Assembly: GCF_900167405.1 (NCBI RefSeq)
Contig: NZ_FUWO01000010.1
Span: 29,791 to 93,790, forward strand
Direction of reading: 5' to 3'
DNA length: 64,000 nt
Source of the DNA: Globicatella sulfidifaciens DSM 15739
Lineage (GTDB): Bacteria; Bacillota; Bacilli; Lactobacillales; Aerococcaceae
Shown here: positions 30,416-40,834 of the stretch, piece by piece
How the letters are laid out: each line of letters starts with the position of its first letter
Position numbering within the stretch: position 1 is the stretch's first letter
Notes under the pieces: model-generated
Databases searched by the model: none
The model's input: the letters and a program-made list of their open reading frames with translations, nothing else
What the model was told of the DNA's origin: nothing
Translations under genes and position numbers: made by a program

Positions 30416-32002
30416 ATGGCCCGATCAAGTGGCGTCTTAATGCATATTTCATCATTACCAAATAAATTTGGTATCGGTACATTTGGACAATCAGCTTATG
30501 ACTTTGTTGATTTCCTAGTTCGTACCAAACAAACCTATTGGCAAATCCTTCCTTTAGGTACAACTAGCTATGGTGATTCACCCTATCAGTCATTTTCAGC
30601 TATCGCTGGGAACCCTCACTTTATTGATTTTGATCTATTAAGTAAAGAAGGTCTTTTAGAACCAGCTGATTATGAAAATGTAGAATTTGGTGATGATCCG
30701 GAAAATGTGGACTATGGTACCATATTCATTAACCGTCGTCCTATTTTAGAAAAAGCCGTCGCAAACTTTTTAAAACGCGGCAAATTAGAAGGATACACAC
30801 AATTCGTTGCCGAAAATGCACATTGGTTGGAAGACTATGCAGAGTTTATGGCAATCAAAGAAGATTTCGGTTTAGTTTCTTGGACCGAATGGGATGAGGA
30901 TATTCGTTTACGCGATAAAAAAGCATTAAATGAATACCGTAAAAAATTGGTAAAAGAAATTGAATTCCATAAAGTAACTCAATATTTCTTCTTCACTCAA
31001 TGGTTAAAATTAAAAGCTTATGCCAATGAAAATGATATTCAGATCATTGGTGATATGCCAATCTATGTTTCAGCAGACTCTGTTGAAATGTGGACGAATT
31101 CAAAACTATTTAAAGTCGATGAATTCAAAATGCCGATTGTTGTTGCAGGTACGCCACCGGATAACTTCTCTGATGACGGTCAATATTGGGGGAACCCAAT
31201 TTATGACTGGGAATATATGGAGAAAGATAAATATTCTTGGTGGATTCTGCGTATGAAAGAAAGTTTTAAAATTTATGATATGGTTCGTATTGACCACTTC
31301 CGAGGTTTTGAATCTTATTGGGCTGTGCCTTTTGGCTCCCCTACTGCTGCTGATGGCCGTTGGGAAAAAGGTCCAGATGTTAAATTATTCAAGCAAATCA
31401 AAAAAGAATTAGGCGATTTAAATATTATCGCTGAAGACTTAGGGTTCTTAACCCAAGAAGTAATTGATATGCGCGATGCAACTGGTTTCCCAGGAATGAA
31501 AATCTTACAATTTGGTTTTGATGGTACAGACTCTATGGAATTACCACATAACTATGTGCGTAATACGATTAGTTACTTAGGAACTCATGATAATGAAACC
31601 ATTACAGGTTGGTATCAATCAGTTCCTGAATATATCCGTCTTAATGCTGATAAATATTCTAATCGTAAAGATGATGAAACCATCGCCGAAGCTCTAAACC
31701 GTACATTATCAGCTTCAGTAAGTGACTATGTTATCTTCACGATGCAGGATTTATTAGACTTAGATAATACCGCACGTATGAATGAGCCTTCCACCATTGG
31801 TAAAAACTGGAAATGGCGCATGAAAGAAGATGCCATTACTGAAGCGATTGAATCGAAGTTGACCGATTACACCGTCACCTACTTTAGAGCAAACCAAAAC
31901 ATTGTAAAAAAAGAAGCAGAAAAAGCTAAAGCCGCTCAAAAAGAAAAAAGCAAATCAACTAAAAAAGCTGTTGCTAAACCAAAAACTAAAACTCCCAAAT
32001 AA
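30416..32002 (+). CDS. malQ: 4-alpha-glucanotransferase (amylomaltase)
   Basis: Transfers maltodextrin segments between chains and releases glucose, preparing chains for GlgP. Family GH77, 528 residues. Visible motifs are SSLPNKFGIGTFG at the N-terminus, QILPLGTTSYGDSPYQSFSA, the catalytic nucleophile region VRIDHFRGFESYW, acid/base IIAEDLGFLT and YLGTHDNETITGW. The last 35 or so residues are a Lys/Ala-rich basic tail (KEAEKAKAAQKEKSKSTKKA...) that the family does not usually have. AAAGGAGGT precedes ATG 30416. Co-transcribed with glgP. Confidence 0.95.
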   Translation: MARSSGVLMHISSLPNKFGIGTFGQSAYDFVDFLVRTKQTYWQILPLGTTSYGDSPYQSFSAIAGNPHFIDFDLLSKEGLLEPADYENVEFGDDPENVDYGTIFINRRPILEKAVANFLKRGKLEGYTQFVAENAHWLEDYAEFMAIKEDFGLVSWTEWDEDIRLRDKKALNEYRKKLVKEIEFHKVTQYFFFTQWLKLKAYANENDIQIIGDMPIYVSADSVEMWTNSKLFKVDEFKMPIVVAGTPPDNFSDDGQYWGNPIYDWEYMEKDKYSWWILRMKESFKIYDMVRIDHFRGFESYWAVPFGSPTAADGRWEKGPDVKLFKQIKKELGDLNIIAEDLGFLTQEVIDMRDATGFPGMKILQFGFDGTDSMELPHNYVRNTISYLGTHDNETITGWYQSVPEYIRLNADKYSNRKDDETIAEALNRTLSASVSDYVIFTMQDLLDLDNTARMNEPSTIGKNWKWRMKEDAITEAIESKLTDYTVTYFRANQNIVKKEAEKAKAAQKEKSKSTKKAVAKPKTKTPK

Positions 32003-32018
32003 ACTTAGTTCATTTGGG
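31994..32018 (+). other. Hairpin at the malQ stop codon
   Basis: CCCAAAT ... ATTTGGG brackets the malQ stop. No T-run follows, so it is not a convincing terminator; it could protect or process the malQ-glgP transcript. Confidence 0.35.
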
Positions 32019-32104
32019 AATCGACAATTTTCTACTATTCAATATTTTGTTAAATTACCATAGCTTTATAACATAGCTAATTTACATTTTAAAAGGAGAA
32101 AAAA

Positions 32105-34369
32105 ATGACTTTATTATCAAATTATACAAACAAACTTTTCAATAAGACTGTTGCGGAGTGTACTGAACAAGAATTATATAAGGTTTTATTACACCTTGTT
32201 CGTGACAAATCAAAAGATCAACCAACTAATGACACAAAGAAAAAATTATACTATTTCTCAGCTGAGTTTTTAATTGGTAAATTATTAAGTAATAACTTAT
32301 TAAGCTTAGGTCTATATGATGAAGTACAAGCAGAATTAACCGCTGCGGGAAAAAATATGATGGACATCGAGCAAGCAGAAAATGAACCATCATTAGGAAA
32401 CGGTGGTTTAGGACGGTTAGCAGCATGTTTCGTTGATTCAATCGCAACATTAGGATTAAACGGAGACGGTGTTGGTTTAAATTATCATTACGGTTTATTC
32501 CGTCAAGTATTTAAAGACAATCAACAAACTGCTATTCCAGATCCATGGTTAGTTGGCGACGACTGGGTAATCCGCTCAGAACATTCTTATGTTGTGCCAT
32601 TCAAAGATTTTGAATTAAAATCAACGCTTTACGATATTGATGTACCTGGTTACAAGCAAGAGAAGAAAAACCGTCTACGTTTATTCGACTTAGATTCAGT
32701 TAACTCAGAAATTATTACTGATGGTATTAACTTTGATAAAGGTAATATTTTAGAAAACTTAACTTTATTCTTATATCCAGATGACTCTGATCATGCAGGT
32801 GAATTATTACGTATTTACCAACAATATTTCATGGTATCAAATGGTGCGCAATTAGTTTTAGATGAAGCAATCGCTAAAGGAAGTAACTTACATGACTTAG
32901 CAGACTATGCGATTATTCAAATCAACGATACTCACCCTGCTTTTGTTATTCCTGAATTAATCCGTTTATTAGGTGAACGTGGTATTGAATTTGATGAAGC
33001 GGTGAAAATCGTTCGTTCGATGACAGCTTATACTAACCATACAATTTTAGCAGAGGCATTAGAAAAATGGCCATTATCTGATATTGAAGAAGTAGCACCA
33101 CAGTTATTACCAATTATTCACCGATTAGCTGAAGTGGTTGAAGAAGAATATCCTGGTAATGAAGCAGTCGCAATTATCGATAAACAAAACCGTGTTCATA
33201 TGGCTCATATTGCGATTCACTTTGGTTACAGTGTTAACGGGGTTGCTGCCTTACATACTGAAATCTTAAAAGCTTCAGAATTAAAGCATTTCTATGATAT
33301 CTATCCAGAAAAATTCAATAACAAAACGAATGGTATTACCTTCCGTCGTTGGATTATGGATGCTAACCCTGAATTAGCGAAACTATTAGATAATACTATT
33401 GGAACAAACTGGCGTAATGACAGTGATTTAACTGCATTTCTAGATCATATTGACGACGAAAATGTAATCAAAGCTTTAAATGATATCAAACATGATAACA
33501 AGAAGAAATTACAAGAAAGGCTAAGAAAAACACAAGGTGTTGAAATTAACAACCACTCTATTATTGATGTTCAAATTAAGAGAATTCACGAATATAAACG
33601 TCAACAAATGTTAGCTTTATATATCATTCATAAATACTTTGCAATTAAGAATGGTGAAATTCCTGCTACACCAATTACAATCATTTTTGGTGGTAAAGCA
33701 GCACCAGCTTATACAATTGCACAAGATGTGATTCACTTAATCTTAAACTTATCTGAAATCATTGCTAATGACCCAGATGTGAGCCCTCACTTACAAGTCG
33801 TAATGATTGAAAACTATAATGTTTCAGCAGCAACTTACTTAATTCCTGCAGCAAACATTTCAGAACAAATCTCATTGGCTTCTAAAGAAGCTTCAGGTAC
33901 TGGTAATATGAAATTCATGTTAAACGGTGCATTAACCTTAGGAACAATGGACGGTGCTAACGTTGAAATTCACGAATTAGTTGGTGATGAAAACATTAAA
34001 ATCTTTGGTAAATTAAGTGATGAAATCATCGAATTATATGACACTAATGGATATGTTGCTAAAGACTACTATGAGCGTGAAACAATCAAACCTTTAGTTG
34101 ATTTTATTGTAAGTGATGAAATGATTGCAATCGGTAATGAAGAACGCTTAACTCGTCTACACAATGAATTAATCAATAAAGACTGGTTCATGACTTTAAT
34201 TGACTTAGAAGAATTCATCGATGCTAAAGAAGAATTATATGCAGAATACGAAGATCGTGAAAATTGGTTACGTCGCTCATTAGTGAATATTGCTAAAGCT
34301 GGCTACTTCTCTTCTGACCGTACAATCAATGATTACAACGAAGATATCTGGCATTTAGAAAAAGCTTAA
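32105..34369 (+). CDS. glgP: Glycogen/maltodextrin phosphorylase
   Basis: Phosphorolyses alpha-1,4-glucan ends to glucose 1-phosphate, using pyridoxal phosphate. Family GT35, 754 residues. [29 protein letters not shown] and [11 protein letters not shown] mark the N-terminal half; the cofactor Lys lies in [19 protein letters not shown]. Paired with malQ 102 bp upstream, it matches the streptococcal malQ-glgP (malM-malP) unit and the malEFG transporter whose operator it shares. Confidence 0.96.
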   Translation: MTLLSNYTNKLFNKTVAECTEQELYKVLLHLVRDKSKDQPTNDTKKKLYYFSAEFLIGKLLSNNLLSLGLYDEVQAELTAAGKNMMDIEQAENEPSLGNGGLGRLAACFVDSIATLGLNGDGVGLNYHYGLFRQVFKDNQQTAIPDPWLVGDDWVIRSEHSYVVPFKDFELKSTLYDIDVPGYKQEKKNRLRLFDLDSVNSEIITDGINFDKGNILENLTLFLYPDDSDHAGELLRIYQQYFMVSNGAQLVLDEAIAKGSNLHDLADYAIIQINDTHPAFVIPELIRLLGERGIEFDEAVKIVRSMTAYTNHTILAEALEKWPLSDIEEVAPQLLPIIHRLAEVVEEEYPGNEAVAIIDKQNRVHMAHIAIHFGYSVNGVAALHTEILKASELKHFYDIYPEKFNNKTNGITFRRWIMDANPELAKLLDNTIGTNWRNDSDLTAFLDHIDDENVIKALNDIKHDNKKKLQERLRKTQGVEINNHSIIDVQIKRIHEYKRQQMLALYIIHKYFAIKNGEIPATPITIIFGGKAAPAYTIAQDVIHLILNLSEIIANDPDVSPHLQVVMIENYNVSAATYLIPAANISEQISLASKEASGTGNMKFMLNGALTLGTMDGANVEIHELVGDENIKIFGKLSDEIIELYDTNGYVAKDYYERETIKPLVDFIVSDEMIAIGNEERLTRLHNELINKDWFMTLIDLEEFIDAKEELYAEYEDRENWLRRSLVNIAKAGYFSSDRTINDYNEDIWHLEKA

Positions 34370-34421
34370 TATAAGATAATTAAACTATTGGTTTATCAGC
34401 TACAAACCAATCCCCAAAGCT

Positions 34422-34457
34422 AGACTGGGCAGAAACTCACTTGTTTCTGCCCAGTCT
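34422..34457 (+). terminator. Intrinsic terminator after glgP
   Basis: Perfect 14-bp stem AGACTGGGCAGAAA / TTTCTGCCCAGTCT with an 8-nt loop, then TAACTTTTTAATT. It begins 53 bp past the glgP stop. Confidence 0.85.
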
Positions 34458-34601
34458 TAACTTTTTAATTAGTAACATACGATTTGAGATGCGTAATTTG
34501 AACAATGTCACAAATGAACAAAAAGTAGGAATTTAGATAATTTTCGTTTCGTCTTTTATCATCAGAAATTGATCTATTATTTTAATCATCAGAAAACAAA
34601 A

Positions 34602-34621
34602 AGAGCCCCTCTCGGGACTCT
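34602..34621 (-). terminator. Intrinsic terminator after crr
   Basis: Minus strand AGAGTCCC-GAGA-GGGGCTCT followed by TTTTTGTTTT, 18 bp past the crr stop. Confidence 0.85.
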
Positions 34622-34639
34622 AACACTCTCAGTATATGA

Positions 34640-35146
34640 TTATTTTAAAGTGATATAACCAATTTCTTGACCTTTGGTCACATTACCTGAAGCAGTTATT
34701 TTATACTCTTCAATCACTTCTGAACCATTTGTAAAGATAACGATCATCGCATTATCTTTCCCTTCAGTTGCTAAAGCATCTAAGTCAACTTCAGATACTT
34801 TACTTGAAGCTGTGACTTTGTCGTTTTCATTTACATCTGTTTCGAATGGTTCACCATTTAACGAAACAGTATCAATACCCATATGCAATAAAACTTCTAA
34901 CTCACCCGCTTTAAATCCTACTGCATGTTGAGTCGGAAAGACATTGACAATCGTCCCTTCAACTGGTGATGAAATTGAGCCATTCGTTGGTAGTACAGCA
35001 AAACCGTCCCCCATCATTTTTTGAGCAAAAACGACATCGTTTACTTGTTCAATATTGATTAACTCACCATCAGCTGGTGCATATAATTTTATTTCTTTAA
35101 TTACAGGTTCTTTTTCTTGTTGTTTTTTCTTAAAAAATCCAAACAT
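34640..35146 (-). CDS. crr: PTS glucose-type IIA protein
   Basis: Single-domain IIA(Glc)-type phosphocarrier, 168 residues. It receives phosphate from HPr and passes it to glucose-family IIB domains. IIA signature residues are in FPTQHAVGF and the phosphorylated His in VLLHMGIDTVSLNG. Standing alone, next to maltodextrin genes, it may serve several EIIBC permeases. Monocistronic, with its own terminator. Confidence 0.92.
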   Translation of the reverse strand: MFGFFKKKQQEKEPVIKEIKLYAPADGELINIEQVNDVVFAQKMMGDGFAVLPTNGSISSPVEGTIVNVFPTQHAVGFKAGELEVLLHMGIDTVSLNGEPFETDVNENDKVTASSKVSEVDLDALATEGKDNAMIVIFTNGSEVIEEYKITASGNVTKGQEIGYITLK

Positions 35147-35276
35147 TTATATTAGCTCCTATCATAATATAGTAGCTATATTATAACATACCAAATCATA
35201 GTAGTAAAAAAATAATCGCTAATTTTTTCAAATAAGTGTATAATGTAATAGGTATGAAAGCGAGGTTAAAAAATTT

Positions 35277-36119
35277 ATGAATTTTGATATTGATATTTTA
35301 GAATTAATCCGTATTTTAATCTTGAGTATAGTTCAAGGGATTACAGAATGGTTACCGATTAGTAGTACAGGTCATATGATTATTATTGAAGAGTTTCTCT
35401 CACTGACTTCTAGTCCTGAATTTAAGGAATTATTTTTTGTCTTAGTACAACTTGGATCGATTATGGCGGTAGTCTTACTTTACTTTAATAAGTTAAATCC
35501 TTTTTCATTTAAAAAATCCGCACAAGAACGTAAGGACACTTGGTTTATCTGGTTTAAAGTCGCGGTGGCGAGTATTCCAGCTGTCCTATTTGGACTTGTT
35601 TTAGATGATTATATGGAGATGTATTTTAATAAACCTTTAGTAGTTGCCGCTATGTTAATTGTTTATGGTTTTGCCTTTATTTGGATAGAAACACGTCAAA
35701 AGAGTCGTCACTCTCATGAGATTAATACTTTCCAAACATTAACCTTTAAAGACGCCTTTTTAATTGGATGTTTTCAAGCGTTAGCCATTATTCCGGGAAC
35801 CTCTCGTTCCGGTTCTACCATCTTAGGGGCATTATTACTTGGCACTTCTCGTTTTATCGCAACTGAATTCTCTTTCTATATGAGTATACCTATTATGTTT
35901 GGCGCAAGCTTGAAAAAGCTTTTAAAATTCGGTTTAGTCTTTAGCCAAGCTGAATTAATTTATTTAGGTGTCGGAATGTTTGTAGCATTTATCGTTTCCG
36001 TTATTGCGATTAAATTCTTACTTAATTATATTAAACGAAACGACTTTAAAGCCTTCGGTTATTACCGTATTATCTTAGGATCCATTATCATATTATACTT
36101 CTTGTTTACTGGCAGATAG
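35277..36119 (+). CDS. uppP: Undecaprenyl-diphosphatase UppP/BacA
   Basis: Integral membrane phosphatase that recycles undecaprenyl diphosphate for cell-wall synthesis and confers bacitracin tolerance. 280 residues, about eight helices. Catalytic motifs are [16 protein letters not shown] and [17 protein letters not shown] -10 lies at 35239-35244 and GCGAGG precedes the start. Convergent with zwf. Confidence 0.95.
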   Translation: MNFDIDILELIRILILSIVQGITEWLPISSTGHMIIIEEFLSLTSSPEFKELFFVLVQLGSIMAVVLLYFNKLNPFSFKKSAQERKDTWFIWFKVAVASIPAVLFGLVLDDYMEMYFNKPLVVAAMLIVYGFAFIWIETRQKSRHSHEINTFQTLTFKDAFLIGCFQALAIIPGTSRSGSTILGALLLGTSRFIATEFSFYMSIPIMFGASLKKLLKFGLVFSQAELIYLGVGMFVAFIVSVIAIKFLLNYIKRNDFKAFGYYRIILGSIIILYFLFTGR

Positions 36120-36132
36120 ATCATGTAAAACT

Positions 36133-36172
36133 GACCGCTACTTAACCGATTGTTCTCGGTTAAATAGCGGTC
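36133..36172 (+). terminator. Intrinsic terminator between uppP and zwf
   Basis: GACCGCTACTTAACCGA, 6-nt loop, TCGGTTAAATAGCGGTC, then seven T. Strong for uppP; the minus side has a weaker T-run, and the hairpin begins 9 bp after the zwf stop. Confidence 0.92.
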
Positions 36173-36180
36173 TTTTTTTG

Positions 36181-37611
36181 TTATTGATGCCATTCTATAT
36201 GGTGTTTAGCCAATAAATCATCAGCTGCTTTTGGTCCCTTAGAGCCAGCTTCATAATTAGGGAATTCTGGTTCTATCTTTTGCCAATGACTAAATAAATT
36301 ATCGATATATTTCCAAGCGTGTTCCACTTCTAAGTAATGGGCAAAGTGACTCTTGTCGCCTAAGATACATTCAAAAATTAGACGCTCATAATCTTGCGGT
36401 GTTTGTGCTAATTGTTCATCTGTATAATAATATTCAAACGGAATGCTATAAGTATCATGTGAATAGCCAAATACTTTTTGGTTAACTAATAAACGATAAC
36501 CTGTACGCGGAGCAATTTCAATTCGTAGATGATTGCCGGCAATACCTTCGATTGTCGGTTTAAATTGAACATCTATTAAAGTCGATTTTGAATTAACACG
36601 TTTTCCTGTTCTTACGAAAAATGGTACACCCTTCCATTGAGGTAAATCCACTTCAACTTTCGCTGCTAAATAGGTTTCTGTATTGGAATCGCTGGCCACA
36701 TTCTCTTCCTGACGGTACCCTTTAAAATCCGCGGCAGGACCATATTGTCCACGAACAAAATTGGCTTTAACTTCTTCGGTTGTCTCCGGTAAATGAAGTG
36801 ATGCAAGTATTTTAATTTTCTCTTCTTGAATCGCTTCTGCCGAATTATCTTTAGGTGCATCCATCGCTAACAAAGCCAATAATTGTAAAGCATGATTTTG
36901 AATCATATCACGAGTTGCCCCTGAGTGATCATAATATTCCCCACGGTCTTCCACTCCAACCTCTTCTAACAAACTTATTTGGAAGTGATCAATTCCCTTA
37001 TTATTCCAAATATCACTGAAAAGACGGTTGTCAAAACGAATATTGCGAATCGCTTGTACCATTTCTTTGCCTAAATAGTGGTCAATCCGGAAAATTTGGT
37101 CTTCATCAAATGCTTGATTTAATTTTCGTTGGAGTTCTTGCGCTGACTCGGTATCATGTCCAAATGGTTTCTCAATTATTAAGCGATTATACCCATTTTC
37201 GGTAATCAAGCCTTCCGTTTTTAAATGTAAGGTAATGGTTGGGAATAATGTAGGTGATAATGAAATATAGAAAATACGGTTCCCATCGGTTTGGTATTGT
37301 TGATCAAGCTCTGCTTGAAAAGCTTTTAAATTTTGATAATGTGCTTTATCATTCACATCATGGGATAAATAATACATATGTGTTAAGAATTCTTCCAAAT
37401 GTGTTGCATCTTCTACTTCTTTTGCGACACTTTGTCTAACAGTATGACGCATATCCTCGTGGCTCCACTTAGTTCTTCCGGTTCCTATCAAGGCAAAATG
37501 TTTCGAAAGATGACCATTCTTGTATAGTCGATAAATTGCGGGATATAATTTACGCGACGCCAAATCTCCAGTCGCGCCAAATAGTGTCAAAATTAATTTA
37601 TTTTCAGTCAT
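36181..37611 (-). CDS. zwf: Glucose-6-phosphate 1-dehydrogenase
   Basis: First enzyme of the oxidative pentose phosphate pathway, making NADPH. 476 residues. LFGATGDLASRKLYPA is the dinucleotide-binding start, IIEKPFGHD and RIDHYLGKEMVQ hold the catalytic Lys and His. With glutathione reductase at 45.5 kb it forms a plausible NADPH supply and use pair. Monocistronic. Confidence 0.96.
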   Translation of the reverse strand: MTENKLILTLFGATGDLASRKLYPAIYRLYKNGHLSKHFALIGTGRTKWSHEDMRHTVRQSVAKEVEDATHLEEFLTHMYYLSHDVNDKAHYQNLKAFQAELDQQYQTDGNRIFYISLSPTLFPTITLHLKTEGLITENGYNRLIIEKPFGHDTESAQELQRKLNQAFDEDQIFRIDHYLGKEMVQAIRNIRFDNRLFSDIWNNKGIDHFQISLLEEVGVEDRGEYYDHSGATRDMIQNHALQLLALLAMDAPKDNSAEAIQEEKIKILASLHLPETTEEVKANFVRGQYGPAADFKGYRQEENVASDSNTETYLAAKVEVDLPQWKGVPFFVRTGKRVNSKSTLIDVQFKPTIEGIAGNHLRIEIAPRTGYRLLVNQKVFGYSHDTYSIPFEYYYTDEQLAQTPQDYERLIFECILGDKSHFAHYLEVEHAWKYIDNLFSHWQKIEPEFPNYEAGSKGPKAADDLLAKHHIEWHQ

Positions 37612-37690
37612 GATACCCCTCCGATATATTTACTCATTATATTATAATCTATCACTCACAATATCTCAATTATATCTTTTAAAAACAAAT

Positions 37691-37735
37691 AAGAGAAGAA
37701 ATTTGATTACAATTTGAGCTTAATCAAAATTCTCC
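37691..37735 (-). terminator. Possible terminator after the DEAD-box helicase
   Basis: Minus strand GAGAATTTTGATTA ... TAATCAAATTTCTTCTC, followed by TTATTTGTTTTT. Imperfect AT-rich stem about 165 bp past the helicase stop. Confidence 0.45.
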
Positions 37736-37900
37736 CCTTATCGATATGGATTAAAAATCTGTTAATTGGGTTTCAATGAGCTTTTATTATTGTTACCTAT
37801 TTTTTACTATTTATACTTTGAGATCTCTCTTTTGTATGGTTATGCCTAATCGATTAAATGGCATATAATAGTGATGTAAGAAGCCGTATGAATTGATTGA

Positions 37901-39181
37901 TTATTTGCCACGACGTTTGCCTTTGTTTTTAGTGTCACGCAAACGATTTTTCTTCTTCACAACTTTCTTCTTAGTTTTTGGTTGATTGGCTCTACTTTTT
38001 GCTAGTGCTTTGCGTTTAATACTTTGCTCTTTTTCAACTTCAATATTCGCTAATCGTAACGCATCACGTTCTTCAATGGTCACGAGTTTTCCTTGATAAT
38101 AAGCGCGTTCTTGTAAGTTAACCCCTTCATTTTTTAATATATGAGCTAAATCCCTGAACTCTTGCTCATTTAATAATGATAAGACGGTTCCCTTTTTACC
38201 CATGCGACCAGTTCTACCAGAACGGTGGAAATAGGTTCGAGCATCATTGACGCGATTATAGTGAATCACACACGGTAAGTCTTCGATATCTAAACCTCGT
38301 GCTGAAACATCGGTTGTCAATAAATAAGTAGCTTTGCCTTCTCTAAAGGCATTAATAGCATGTTCACGCTCTAATTTTGACAATTGCCCATGTAACGATA
38401 CAACATTAAGGCCATCATAAATTAATTTCGCTGTCACTTGGTCTACTTCATTCACTTGCTCAAAAAAGACGATGGCTTGCATTCCTTCAACATGCGACAG
38501 ACGTTTTAAATATTGAATTTTTTGACGATTTTGCACCACCAAACCAAAATGTTCGATATTAGCTAATGGCTGTTGGTCTGCGTTTACGACCCGGATACTG
38601 TCCCCCATCTCGGCTGCCACTTTAACTAGCGCTGGACCAAAAGTAGCCGAAACCCAGATTTTTTGCACATCACGCATTAATTTATTAGTAAACTTGTCAA
38701 TGGTAATAGCTTGATCATCTTCATATAAATAATCCGCTTCATCATAAACAATGGCTTTTACTAAATGCAATTTCAATTTACGCGATTGTTCGCTTAACTC
38801 ATATAAACGACCAGGAGAAGCCACAATGACTTCCGGTTTGTCTTTTAAGGCATTAATTTGGCGTTGCATATTGGCACTACCCAAAATTGTTAGGACTTGA
38901 AGTTCTTTGGCTCGCCCCCAAAGTTCAGCTACCTCTCCGATTTGCTTAACCAATTCTTGTGATGGCGCTAAGACTATTAATTGCAAAGTATTATTTTTTT
39001 CAACTTGCGTAAATAATGGTAACAGATAGGCTAATGTCTTACCGGTTCCCGTTGGTGAAACAGCTATTACTGATTCACCGCTTTGAATGATGGGATATAA
39101 TGCTTCTTGTATGGGACTCATTTGCTCGAACCCCTCCTGGTCCCATATCTTTTTAAAAGGTTCTTGAATAAAATTTGTCAT
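37901..39181 (-). CDS. DEAD-box RNA helicase
   Basis: ATP-dependent RNA helicase, 426 residues. Q-motif region QMSPIQEALYPII, Walker A SPTGTGKTLAYLLP, motif Ib SPGRL, motif II YDEADYLY, motif III SATF, and HRSGRTGRMGKKGT. A Lys/Arg-rich tail (about 395-426) probably binds RNA. It resembles the CshB/YfmL group, involved in ribosome assembly or cold growth, but I cannot name the orthologue. 9 bp after an oxidoreductase gene. Confidence 0.9.
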   Translation of the reverse strand: MTNFIQEPFKKIWDQEGFEQMSPIQEALYPIIQSGESVIAVSPTGTGKTLAYLLPLFTQVEKNNTLQLIVLAPSQELVKQIGEVAELWGRAKELQVLTILGSANMQRQINALKDKPEVIVASPGRLYELSEQSRKLKLHLVKAIVYDEADYLYEDDQAITIDKFTNKLMRDVQKIWVSATFGPALVKVAAEMGDSIRVVNADQQPLANIEHFGLVVQNRQKIQYLKRLSHVEGMQAIVFFEQVNEVDQVTAKLIYDGLNVVSLHGQLSKLEREHAINAFREGKATYLLTTDVSARGLDIEDLPCVIHYNRVNDARTYFHRSGRTGRMGKKGTVLSLLNEQEFRDLAHILKNEGVNLQERAYYQGKLVTIEERDALRLANIEVEKEQSIKRKALAKSRANQPKTKKKVVKKKNRLRDTKNKGKRRGK

Positions 39182-39190
39182 ATTGACTCC

Positions 39191-40207
39191 TTAATTAAAT
39201 TTTAGATTGGCTGATTTTCTTAATTGTTCCATGACTTGTGCAACTTGTAAACTCATCTGCTTCCAGTCTTCATAACGAACTTGTTGCTGAATATTATCGG
39301 GATCGGTCAATACTTCTGCAAAAGCAATTAGTTCATCGTACATAACATTTTCTGGGCGATAATCGATTACTTTAGCCTCTTGTCCCGCTTTATTAATTAA
39401 TTTAACACTTGCAATTCGAGTAATGCCCTCAATCACCACAGTTTCATCATCGAAGTAAATCTCAGATGGCATAATCGAATGAACGCCTTTAGACATAAAA
39501 ATATTTACTTGAGAATTTTTGTATTTTAAAATCGCATTACCAAATAAGTCAATTTGATTTGGACCTTTAACGGTATGGTAACTGACGCTATCAGGCATAC
39601 CGAATAAATCCAAGGCTACATATAATGGATAAACACCAATGTCCATTAAAGTACCACCCGCAAATTTAGGGTTAAAAATATTCGGTAGCTCTTCTTGACC
39701 CGCCATCGCTTGAATATATTGTTCATAACGAGAAGAATATTGACCAATATTAAAATTAGCCCCTAAAAATGGTTGTGAATGTCCCTTTTGTAAATTACGA
39801 ACTAATTGTCTTAAACGTCGATAATTACGATTATGGTAGTGTAGTGCTGCCTCAAACACTTTTACCCCTTGCTGTTCAGCATATTGATGGATTTGATACC
39901 ATTCACTAACCGAAGCAAAGGCCGGTTTTTCAACAATCACATGTTTCCCCGCTCGAATCGCTTCTTTCGCATACCGAAAATGCAAACTATTCGGACTCGC
40001 AACATAGATAACATCAATGGCGGGATCATATAATAAATTATTTAATTGATCACAATAATAATCAGCTTGATAAAACTTAGCAATATCACGGGCATTTTTA
40101 GCGTTACGAGAATAGATTCCCTTAATATGATAACGTCTCGTCAATTTTAGAGCTTGAATAAATTGTTCGGTAATCCAAGAAGTACCAATGGTGCCGACAT
40201 TTAACAT
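39191..40207 (-). CDS. Gfo/Idh/MocA family oxidoreductase
   Basis: NAD(P)-dependent dehydrogenase of unknown substrate, 338 residues. N-terminal Rossmann fold (NVGTIGTSWITEQFIQAL) with ASPNSLHFRYAKEAI and the family motif VIVEKPAFAS; C-terminal domain with GGTLMDIGVYPLYVALDLFG. ATG 40207 is 7 bases from AGGAGG; the ATG two codons earlier is too close. Sits in a minus-strand string with a membrane protein, a HAD phosphatase and yutD. Confidence 0.85.
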   Translation of the reverse strand: MLNVGTIGTSWITEQFIQALKLTRRYHIKGIYSRNAKNARDIAKFYQADYYCDQLNNLLYDPAIDVIYVASPNSLHFRYAKEAIRAGKHVIVEKPAFASVSEWYQIHQYAEQQGVKVFEAALHYHNRNYRRLRQLVRNLQKGHSQPFLGANFNIGQYSSRYEQYIQAMAGQEELPNIFNPKFAGGTLMDIGVYPLYVALDLFGMPDSVSYHTVKGPNQIDLFGNAILKYKNSQVNIFMSKGVHSIMPSEIYFDDETVVIEGITRIASVKLINKAGQEAKVIDYRPENVMYDELIAFAEVLTDPDNIQQQVRYEDWKQMSLQVAQVMEQLRKSANLKFN

Positions 40208-40218
40208 GGTCATTCCTC

Positions 40219-40833
40219 CTATTTCATAATGCGTCGATAAATCGCTAATAATAATTCATATAAAATAATGACACTGACAAAATAAATTAAAAATAGATTT
40301 TCTGGTAAGACTAAGATAATCGGATCGACTAAGGGGTCGAATAACCATAAATCGTTTCGAAAAAAAACTTGATGGAATAACAAGAAGATTTGATCAAAGG
40401 CAATGACCATTAAAAAAAGTAAAAGAAGTGGAAAATAAACCGCTAATTTAGAGAGTTGATATTGCAATTTTTTGACACCTAATTTGTTAGTAGATTGATA
40501 ATTCCATCCTAAAAATATTAAGCCACAAATAGTCAAGACAAAATTTGCTTGCATTAAATACTTTACCTCAACAAAATGTTGGATACCAGCAGCAGAACTA
40601 GAAAAATTAGGAAAATTAAGGGTATGAACTTGAGGGAAAATTAAAAAGTCCATCATATGATCGATATTGATTAATAATTGTGATTTGGTTAATCCGACTG
40701 GCGTAGCTAAATCAACAAAACTTAAATAGCCACGGTAAATCAATCCGCCTGAAAAGATGACGATTGAAATCGCCAAACTAATGAATGCAACAATCATCAA
40801 CAGCACACGCATGAATTGTTTGAAATGAATCAT
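40219..40833 (-). CDS. TIGR01906/DUF1461 family membrane protein
   Basis: Integral membrane protein of unknown function. About 204 residues from ATG 40833 (MIHFKQFMRVLLMIVAF), chosen for the GGGAGC element upstream; the open frame extends back into the preceding gene. Helices are visible near the N-terminus, mid-protein (FVLTICGLIFLGW), then VYFPLLLLFLMVIAF, and a C-terminal helix. Its conserved neighbour in Lactobacillales is the HAD phosphatase upstream, which it overlaps or nearly touches. Confidence 0.8.
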   Translation of the reverse strand: MIHFKQFMRVLLMIVAFISLAISIVIFSGGLIYRGYLSFVDLATPVGLTKSQLLINIDHMMDFLIFPQVHTLNFPNFSSSAAGIQHFVEVKYLMQANFVLTICGLIFLGWNYQSTNKLGVKKLQYQLSKLAVYFPLLLLFLMVIAFDQIFLLFHQVFFRNDLWLFDPLVDPIILVLPENLFLIYFVSVIILYELLLAIYRRIMK

Positions 40834-40834
40834 A

